A stretch of DNA of 11,714 nt from Clostridia bacterium. Its GTDB lineage: Bacteria > Bacillota_A > Clostridia > Christensenellales > Aristaeellaceae. The position numbers and the translations under genes are program-made. The notes beneath the pieces were generated by a model. The model did no database searches. It saw nothing but the letters and a program-made list of their open reading frames with translations, and was not told the origin of the DNA. Position 1 is the first letter of the stretch. Every line of letters starts with the position of its first letter. Where the stretch lies: assembly GCA_017412025.1 (NCBI GenBank), contig JAFQOY010000002.1, forward strand, positions 1 through 11,714. The letters run 5' to 3'. This document shows positions 7,211 to 11,714 of this stretch, piece by piece.

Positions 7211-8059
7211 CTACGCTTTGCAGGCAATGCCGTGTGCACGGGCGTATTCCTGCGCATAGGCGTTTGCCCCGGCGGACAGCACAAGCTTTTTGCAGCAATC
7301 AAAGGCGTGCAGGCCGATGAAACTGACGCTGGCGGGAATGGAAACGGATTCGAGATTCCCGCAGAGATCAAAGGCATTGCGCCCGATGGAAATGACGCCC
7401 TGCGGAACGGCAAAGCTGTGCAGCGAGGAGCAGCCCTTGAACGTATAGTCCCGGATGGAGCGGACATCAGAAGCAATAGAAACGGAGGACAGCGAGGTAC
7501 ATTCGCTGAACACACCGCTGCCCAAATAGGTGACGCTGGAGGGGAGGATAATGTCTTGCAGCGCGGTGCAGCATTCGAACGCGCTGTCCTCAATGGCTTC
7601 AACGCCGTCCTGAATGCGGACGCCGGTCAGGGATGAGCAGTAACTGAAGGCTTCCTCGCGGATGATCTTGACGCCGGAGGGAATGGAGACGGACTGAAGC
7701 GACCAGCAGCCGCTGAATGCGCCTGCCCCGAGCACACGAAGATTCTCCGGAAGCGCGATGGACTGAAGGGATATGCAGGTGTCAAACGCGTGATCGCCGA
7801 TGGACAGTACGCTTTGCGGCAGGGCTGCGGAAGTCAGCGCGTCGCAGTTTTCAAAGGCGCGGCTGCCGATGTGCGTTACGCCGTCGGGAATGACGACGGA
7901 GAGAAGTGAGGTGCGGTCCATAAACGCCCTGTCGGCGATGGAACGGACAGGATACCCGTCGAGAGCCGGGGGAATGACGAGCCTGGTTTCGCCGCCGCGA
8001 TAGCCGGTGATGGCTGCTGTGCCGTCGTCAAGAAGCGTATATACAAAACAGTCGTGCAC
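7211..8059 (-). CDS. Stand-alone BspA-type leucine-rich-repeat protein, GTG start
   Basis: 282 residues made almost wholly of one leucine-rich-repeat solenoid. The N-cap (FVYTLLDDGTAAITGYRGG...LDGYPVRSIADRAF, about 5-46) is followed by nine 23-residue LRR_5 repeats and a C-cap (LSAGANAYAQEYARAHGIACKA). Both caps match those of the two solenoids in the LRR-GH123 protein, so the three modules share an origin. The start is GTG at 8057-8059, fixed by AAGGAGGT (8068-8075) 8 bases upstream; no ATG fits. There is no signal peptide, membrane segment or anchor, and nearly every repeat ends in Cys, so a cytoplasmic place is likely. It follows the GH43 gene by 81 bases with no clear terminator or promoter between, so the two are probably co-transcribed. 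Such solenoids usually bind proteins or glycans; the partner is unknown. Confidence 0.85.
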   Translation of the reverse strand: MHDCFVYTLLDDGTAAITGYRGGETRLVIPPALDGYPVRSIADRAFMDRTSLLSVVIPDGVTHIGSRAFENCDALTSAALPQSVLSIGDHAFDTCISLQSIALPENLRVLGAGAFSGCWSLQSVSIPSGVKIIREEAFSYCSSLTGVRIQDGVEAIEDSAFECCTALQDIILPSSVTYLGSGVFSECTSLSSVSIASDVRSIRDYTFKGCSSLHSFAVPQGVISIGRNAFDLCGNLESVSIPASVSFIGLHAFDCCKKLVLSAGANAYAQEYARAHGIACKA

Positions 8060-8140
8060 GTTTTGGACCTCCTTGTGCTGTTCATACCGTCGGAAATCGG
8101 ATAACGGCGTTTTGGCTGGATGCGGTTTCTGCTTTGCGGA

Positions 8141-9556
8141 TCATTCGCCGTCCGGGATGCGCTGCCCCCAGAGGCACAGCCCCGTCTCGTCCATGGCGGT
8201 GATTGCCGTGACGAAGGTCTGGTTATAGTCGTTGTCAAAACCGAGGTTCATCACGCCGTTATAGGTACGGCCTTCGAGCGTAATTTCGATGCGGCTGCCG
8301 TCGAGCATCGTGAAGCTGCCGCTGTATGCGCCTGTGATGCTGCCGTCCTCGTGCAGCTCGCACAGCTGCGAGGCGTGCTCGGTCAGGTTGATGTCACGCT
8401 CGTGCAGCAGAATTTTGTAGCGCCCTGTACGCTGGGTTTCCTCCACGGGCGCGAGGGTTTCGCCCGCGTAGCGCAGCGGGCTGACGACCGGCCAGCCTGC
8501 GTCGTTGAAGTACATCTGATGCACGCGGACGTAGTAGCTCTCGCCGCGTCCGACGAAACGGGTGTGGAAGATCAGGAAGTACTGCCCGGTTTCTTCGTCA
8601 CGGTAGACTGAGTTGTGTCCCGGAGAGCGGTAGATGACGTCCTTGTTTTTGGCCTCGCCCTCTGCTGCGCTGAGAACATAGCCGCCCATCAGCTTGACGC
8701 CGTAGGGCTCATAGTCCGGGTCGTTGAAGTAGGTGCCGTCTCTGCCGCCGCAGTCGATCATATTCTGACCGAGCGCGTCGACGTAGGGGCCGTCCGGGTT
8801 TTTGCTCCGGCAGACGCGGATGTTGTAGCCGTCTGCAGCGTTGAGCCCGCCGAAGGAGAGGAAGAGATAGTAGTATCCCGTCTCCGGGTTATAGGTGATG
8901 TAGGGGGCTTCGATGCGGGCATGGTTCTTGCCCAGCAGCTTCTTGCCGTAGCCCTGCCCTTCCAGCGGGAAGCCGGTCGTCTCGTCCATCTCAAGGATGT
9001 AGATGCCGCCGGAGTAGGAGCCGTATACCATCCAGAGTTTTCCGTCCTTGTCGTAGAAGACGTTCGGATCGATGGCATTGGGCAGCTGTGTGGCGTCGTA
9101 GCCCTCGCCGCCGGATTTGAGCATGATGCCCAGGTTCTTAAACGGCCCTTCCGGGCTGTCGCTCACGGCAAGCCCCAGTGCAGAAAGAGGCGAGCTGCCC
9201 TCGCAGGTGCAGTAGTACATGTAGTACCGTCCGTCGGCGAGGCGGATAACGTCCGGCGCCCAGAAGGTGACCGTCTTTGCGTAGGCGAGCGCTTCGCGCA
9301 TCTCCTCCTGCACGTTGTCAACCAGCGAGCAGCTGTTTTCCGCGTTGCGGCTGATCATCTTCCACTGCATCAGATCCGTGCTGACGGCGGCCTGCATATG
9401 GCTGCCGTAGATGTAGAATGTACCGTCCTCTGCGCGCAGGATGGACGGATCGTGGACGGAGGCGTTGCGGAATTTGACCTCGCTCTCGGCGCTGACGGGC
9501 GCAAGCGCGCAGACGAGGCAGAGCGCCGTAAGGCACAGCAGAATGCGTTTGAACAT
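8141..9556 (-). CDS. Secreted GH43 endo-alpha-1,5-L-arabinanase (arabinan-degrading)
   Basis: 471 residues, close in size and layout to Bacillus subtilis AbnB/YxiA-type arabinanases. Residues 1-23 are a signal peptide (MFKR, then a hydrophobic stretch ending APVSA), with cleavage likely after Ala23; Cys16 is not in a proper lipobox. The five-bladed propeller carries the three acidic residues of clan GH-F: Asp36 in VHDPSI (base), Asp163 in AIDPNVFYD (pKa modulator) and Glu216 in ARIEAPYI (acid). FWAPDV (98-103) and SPGHNS (311-316, with a His near the metal site) also fit. Residues about 375-471 form the extra C-terminal beta domain seen in the long arabinanases. It should cut arabinan side chains of pectin outside the cell. 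AAAGGA lies 11 bases before the ATG, rather far. The promoter has a palindrome between its boxes. Exo versus endo action cannot be told from sequence alone. Confidence 0.9.
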   Translation of the reverse strand: MFKRILLCLTALCLVCALAPVSAESEVKFRNASVHDPSILRAEDGTFYIYGSHMQAAVSTDLMQWKMISRNAENSCSLVDNVQEEMREALAYAKTVTFWAPDVIRLADGRYYMYYCTCEGSSPLSALGLAVSDSPEGPFKNLGIMLKSGGEGYDATQLPNAIDPNVFYDKDGKLWMVYGSYSGGIYILEMDETTGFPLEGQGYGKKLLGKNHARIEAPYITYNPETGYYYLFLSFGGLNAADGYNIRVCRSKNPDGPYVDALGQNMIDCGGRDGTYFNDPDYEPYGVKLMGGYVLSAAEGEAKNKDVIYRSPGHNSVYRDEETGQYFLIFHTRFVGRGESYYVRVHQMYFNDAGWPVVSPLRYAGETLAPVEETQRTGRYKILLHERDINLTEHASQLCELHEDGSITGAYSGSFTMLDGSRIEITLEGRTYNGVMNLGFDNDYNQTFVTAITAMDETGLCLWGQRIPDGE

Positions 9557-9616
9557 GGATGAGATCGTCCTTTCTGCGCCCTGCCGCAGCGGGCAGAGAA
9601 CGCGGTTGCTGTCTTC

Positions 9617-9645
9617 AGTATAGCATCATGAACGTTCATGTGCAA
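9617..9645 (-). promoter_or_regulatory. Promoter of the GH43-LRR operon
   Basis: On the - strand TTGCAC (9640-9645) and TATACT (9617-9622) are 17 bases apart, with TGC before the -10 (extended -10). RNA would start near 9610, about 54 bases before the GH43 start. Confidence 0.75.
9627..9640. promoter_or_regulatory. 14-bp palindromic operator between the GH43 promoter boxes
   Basis: CATGAACGTTCATG is a perfect palindrome filling most of the 17-base spacer, so a bound protein would block RNA polymerase. The central AACGTT with a CG dyad is the style of LacI/GalR-family operators. It does not fit the CcpA cre consensus, since A at position 4 is G. The regulator is not encoded in this window. 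Confidence 0.65.
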
Positions 9646-9829
9646 TGATAATAAGAATTTGGACGGCTGATTATTCGGGTTTGCGGAGAATAGATATAGT
9701 GTTCGACGGCAGGGATCATCAAGAGCAAGAAGCTCAGGCTCGTCATCGGAGGGGAAGGACATGGTTGATTGCTGCAAGAGGGATATTGATCCCATGAATC
9801 AGGCGTTTATCCGGATTGGCGCTTTTGCA
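9646..9829. other. Non-coding interval between the divergent GH43 and DUF805 promoters
   Basis: Apart from the two promoters at its ends I see no gene here. An ATG at 9761 has a fair GGAGG upstream and an 86-codon frame, but that frame runs across the DUF805 promoter and gene out of phase and looks unlike a protein. Confidence 0.5.
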
Positions 9830-9858
9830 TTGACATGGGCATATACCCGTGCTAAAAT
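9830..9858 (+). promoter_or_regulatory. Near-consensus promoter of the DUF805 gene
   Basis: TTGACA (9830-9835), a 17-base spacer, then TAAAAT (9853-9858) preceded by TGC. This is the best sigma-A-type promoter in the window; RNA would start near 9865. Confidence 0.85.
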
Positions 9859-9900
9859 AAAAATACAAATGATATTATTAAAGAGAAGGGACGAACGAGT

Positions 9901-10245
9901 ATGGGATTTTTTGAGGCTGTATCTGTATGCTTTAAGAAGTATGCTGATTTTTCCGGACGTGCGCGCCGCAAGGAGTATTGGTATTTTACCCTGTTTAATG
10001 CCATTGTTTCCCTTGCGCTGACCATGATCCTGGGTGAGGGAAACATTATTTCTTCTGTCTTTGCGCTGGTCATGATGGTTCCGGGTCTGGCAGTGTGCTG
10101 GCGCCGCCTGCACGATATCGGCAAGTCTGGCGGCTGGTGGTTCCTGTGGTTTGTTCCGCTGGTGGGCTGGATTTTCCTGCTCGTCTGGTTTTGCAGGGAC
10201 AGCCAGCGTGAAACGAATGCCTATGGCCCCAATCCCAAAGCGTAA
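9901..10245 (+). CDS. DUF805 small membrane protein
   Basis: 114 residues, a standard length for DUF805 proteins (the YhaH/YhaI group), whose job is not known. The cytoplasmic motif FSGRARRKEYW (17-27) is followed by hydrophobic segments at about 28-44 and 48-66, then RRLHDIGKSGGWW (68-80), a third segment at about 80-97, and the tail NAYGPNP (106-112). These are all hallmarks of the family. GAAGGGA lies about 9 bases before the ATG. It has its own strong promoter and a terminator 78 bases after the stop, so it is a single-gene unit, unrelated by layout to the sugar genes. Confidence 0.9.
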   Translation: MGFFEAVSVCFKKYADFSGRARRKEYWYFTLFNAIVSLALTMILGEGNIISSVFALVMMVPGLAVCWRRLHDIGKSGGWWFLWFVPLVGWIFLLVWFCRDSQRETNAYGPNPKA

Positions 10246-10320
10246 GCTTGTTTTTTGAAAGGTGATTTTATAGACGAGCGCCTGAGCAGCGGTCAGGATA
10301 CGGCGTTACAACGGAATTAA

Positions 10321-10376
10321 GCAAATCCCGCGCAGGTTTTTCGTATGCAGAAAGAACCTGCGCGGGATTTCTTTGC
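10321..10376 (+). terminator. Strong terminator after the DUF805 gene
   Basis: A 16-bp perfect stem, AAATCCCGCGCAGGTT (10323-10338) with AACCTGCGCGGGATTT (10355-10370), can extend inward by TTTC/GAAA with one bulged base. TTTCTTTG runs at its 3' side. It is also usable leftwards. The 75 bases before it carry only a small CCTGA/TCAGG hairpin (10281-10297). Confidence 0.85.
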
Positions 10377-10487
10377 GCTGGTCAGATAAAGCATAATGAC
10401 TTGCCTGTAGCTTTTGACAATGCCGGAAGAGGTTGAGCGAAGGACATTTGTTTTGCAGAGCCTTGATGAATAAAAGCTGGATCGATT

Positions 10488-10549
10488 AAAACCTAAAAGT
10501 CTTTTGCGGGAATACAAATCATATTTGCTCAAAAAGCCTTTTGGGTTTT
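10488..10549. repeat. Inverted repeat with 12-bp arms
   Basis: AAAACCTAAAAG (10488-10499) pairs with CTTTTGGGTTTT (10538-10549) except for one T-G wobble. Inside, CAAAT-CAT-ATTTG forms a second small hairpin. The right arm ends in TTTT, so it might act as a weak terminator, but the stem is AT-rich. Confidence 0.4.
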
Positions 10550-10579
10550 CTATTCTTGTCTGGTTCTTGATGACAATTC

Positions 10580-10604
10580 CGCATTGTAAATGGAGGTTAC
10601 AATG
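10580..10604 (+). promoter_or_regulatory. Hairpin with the ribosome binding site in its loop
   Basis: GCATTGTAA (10581-10589) and TTACAATGC (10597-10605) are perfect 9-bp arms around the loop ATGGAGG. The loop holds GGAGG and the right arm holds an ATG (10602-10604) 6 bases later. In RNA this could control translation of the small ORF; in DNA it could be a protein site. Confidence 0.4.
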
Positions 10605-10691
10605 CAGGTTCATGTATACGGAATACCACAAGATTTAAACAATTGTTATTTGAACCGGTTTGTGACACTTTTTGTGACAAACACGCTTTAA
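10602..10691 (+). CDS. Candidate 29-residue small ORF
   Basis: ATG to TAA, 29 codons, starting MQVHVYGIPQDLNNC and ending in a moderately hydrophobic stretch (RFVTLFVTNTL). GGAGG sits 6 bases before the ATG, a better site than several genes here have. I do not recognise the product. It stops 76 bases before the first ATG of the integrase fragment, so it could be a leader or small partner gene. It is also short enough to be chance, and the two TTTGTGACA repeats fall inside it. Confidence 0.25.
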   Translation: MQVHVYGIPQDLNNCYLNRFVTLFVTNTL

Positions 10692-10709
10692 CTCCAAAAA
10701 ACTACCTGA

Positions 10710-11318
10710 GAATTAGTTCCGAAGTATAATAAAGGTGACCATCACAAGGCGATCCCGCCTGAACTGATGCAGCATGTCCGCAAACACATGGATACCCTGC
10801 CTCGGCATGAAAGATGTATCGTTGCCCTTCTCTGCTACACGGGATTGCGATTTGAGGAAATCCTTGGTCTTCAATGGAGCGATATCGACATTGAAGCAAA
10901 AGAGATCAAGATTCAGCGTGCGGTCATCCATCCGACAAGAAACCAGCTGCTTGTGAAGCTGCCGAAGACGAAAGCCAGTACGCGGACGATCCCGCTTGCG
11001 GACAAACTAATAGAACATCTTTCCCCTTTTAAGAGCGAAGATTTTATCTTGGGCGGAGAGAAACCTTTGACCTATCAGCAGAAGAAACGATCCTTTGATA
11101 AAATCAGAGAGCGGATGGGACTTGAAGCGTATTCGGCTCATGATTTCCGGCATACCTGTGCGACAGAATGGAAAGAACACGGCATGTCGCTTCAGGAAGT
11201 GTCTAAGTTGTTGAGGCACACGAACACCTCTGTGACCGAAAGATGTTATGTGGAATTCCGCAAACACAGAATGAATAAAGCCCGTATCAGCAGACCTTTC
11301 ATGCTTTGGGTTGTTTAG
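10710..11318 (+). pseudogene. Tyrosine recombinase (integrase) catalytic domain, N-terminus missing
   Basis: The frame is open from just after a TGA at 10707 and reads KYNKGDHHKAIPPELM before the first ATG (10767). Counting from that ATG, the catalytic set of phage/transposon integrases is complete: Arg28 in YTGLRFEE, Lys67 in LPKTKAS, His125-x-x-Arg128 in HDFRHT, His151 in LLRHTN and Tyr161 in RCYVEF. About 180-200 residues of arm-binding and core-binding domain usually come first and are absent. The conserved sequence runs upstream of the first ATG, and no ribosome binding site precedes it, so this is best read as a 5'-truncated gene. A TATAAT at 10725-10730 lacks a -35. It lies in AT-rich DNA beside the sugar locus, fitting the residue of an integrative element. 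Confidence 0.8.
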
Positions 11319-11328
11319 AAAGACAAAA

Positions 11329-11368
11329 CCGGCCCAAATGCCGGATAAGATTCTATCCTTTTGTTTTG
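11329..11368 (+). terminator. Possible weak terminator after the integrase fragment
   Basis: CCGGC-6-GCCGG (11329-11344) is followed by GGATA-6-TATCC (11343-11358) and TTTTGTTTTG. The two hairpins share the bases GG at 11343-11344 and cannot form fully together. Stems are only 5 bp, so this is tentative. It begins 11 bases after the integrase stop. Confidence 0.4.
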
Positions 11369-11563
11369 ATCGAAAAAACACAGCGCCGTGATAGCAGTAA
11401 ACCGATTCGAAAAACGGATATGATATCCGTCAAGCCTGCATATGGATTCTTTCGTCTTTTTCGTATGCAGGCGAAAGGCGCGAAACAAATGAACAGCCTT
11501 GTAACGGTGAGGATCCGCCCATCAAGAGCAGACAGAATACGCTCGATTCTGGGCCGACATACC
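11369..11563. other. Interval with inverted repeats after the integrase fragment
   Basis: No recognisable gene. It holds a 17-bp palindrome (ACGGATAT-G-ATATCCGT, 11414-11430) and a 9-bp inverted pair (GCCTGCATA at 11434-11442 with TATGCAGGC at 11464-11472). TTTTTCGTATGCAG (11457-11470) repeats the loop of the DUF805 terminator. One + frame has no stop from 11279 to the window end (145 codons; ATGs at 11420, 11465 and 11489). None has a ribosome binding site, the product is not familiar, and the frame crosses a terminator. Confidence 0.4.
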
Positions 11564-11612
11564 AAAGAGAAACGGCGCTGTCTCAAAATGGCTAAAAAAG
11601 CCAAGAGAGGCA
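11564..11612 (+). terminator. Terminator-like hairpin near the right end
   Basis: GGCGCTGTCTC and GAGGCAGCGCC pair over 11 bp with one wobble, with an inner GGCT-AAAAA-AGCC hairpin. The tail TTTCAATATACTG resembles that of the terminator at 897-945. An alternative is the end of an insertion sequence, since several IS families have tips like CTGTCTCAAAA, but no second copy or transposase is in the window. The last 100 bases hold nothing I can name. Confidence 0.5.
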
Positions 11613-11714
11613 GCGCCTTTCAATATACTGTTTTGGGATATACGCAAACAAGAGTGCAGCAAAAAGCGGCACTAAAACTATCATTTTGCAGAGAATGCGA
11701 GGAAATCGAGTTAC

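Larger units (their letters stand above)
10377..10709. other. AT-rich, structured, mostly non-coding interval
   Basis: Visibly more AT-rich than the sugar locus. No standard gene is seen. It holds a 17-codon ATG frame at 10420-10473 (MPEEVERRTFVLQSLDE, no ribosome binding site, stop just upstream), a 12-bp inverted repeat (10488-10549), a hairpin with a candidate small ORF (10580-10691), short palindromes AACAATTGTT and AACCGGTT, and two direct copies of TTTGTGACA (10659-10667 and 10671-10679). The missing front of the integrase would be expected here, but I cannot find it in any frame. Confidence 0.5.

Noticed and set aside
8615..9562. A 315-codon + strand frame opposite the GH43 gene
   Set aside because: Antisense shadow; the GH43 motifs, signal peptide and promoter are all on the - strand.
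9627..9640. Reading the GH43 palindrome as a CcpA cre site
   Set aside because: The conserved A at the fourth position of the cre pattern is G here and its mirror base also differs, so only a general LacI-family style can be claimed.
9761..10021. An 86-codon frame with a GGAGG-like site
   Set aside because: It overlaps the DUF805 promoter and gene in another frame, and DUF805 is a clear family match.
10238..10257. AAGC-GTAA-GCTT followed by six T at the end of the DUF805 gene
   Set aside because: The stem is only 4 bp and includes the stop codon; the strong hairpin at 10321-10376 is a better terminator.

Overview
The window looks like part of the chromosome of a gut-type, Gram-positive anaerobe of the class Clostridia (Bacillota). 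This is an inference from GC-rich coding sequence, AGGAGG-like ribosome binding sites, BspA-type leucine-rich repeats, a carbohydrate-use gene set and a DUF805 protein. No rRNA, tRNA or CRISPR array was seen.

Positions 1-9610 form a carbohydrate-use locus. From left to right it holds a BD-FAE-like esterase (+, 6-869), convergent with an MFS transporter (-, 960-2162) across a shared bidirectional terminator. Next comes a very large protein (-, 2335-5472) that fuses two leucine-rich-repeat solenoids to a DUF4091/GH123-type glycosidase. It is divergent from a GH105-type unsaturated rhamnogalacturonyl hydrolase (+, 5694-6851). A probable two-gene operon read leftwards follows: a secreted GH43 arabinanase (-, 8141-9556) and a stand-alone leucine-rich-repeat protein with a GTG start (-, 7211-8059). 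Only the GH43 enzyme has a signal peptide. A reasonable reading is that GH43 trims arabinan outside the cell, an importer such as the MFS protein brings in small products, and GH105, the esterase and perhaps the GH123-like enzyme finish the work in the cytoplasm. That points to pectin (rhamnogalacturonan I with arabinan side chains); the GH123-like enzyme does not fit this neatly.

Promoters can be read upstream of MFS, LRR-GH123, GH105, GH43 and DUF805. Three of them (MFS, GH105, GH43) have a different inverted repeat over or between the promoter boxes, which suggests separate regulators. No regulator gene is in the window.

Positions 9830-10376 carry a stand-alone DUF805 membrane protein with a near-consensus promoter and a strong terminator. 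From about 10377 to the end the DNA is visibly more AT-rich and poor in genes. It holds a tyrosine-recombinase catalytic domain without its N-terminal domains, a candidate 29-residue ORF whose ribosome binding site lies in a hairpin loop, many inverted repeats and a terminator. This looks like the remains of an integrative element.

The most unusual items are the signal-less LRR-GH123 fusion with a duplicated complete solenoid, its stand-alone relative in the GH43 operon, and the structured AT-rich region next to the integrase remnant.
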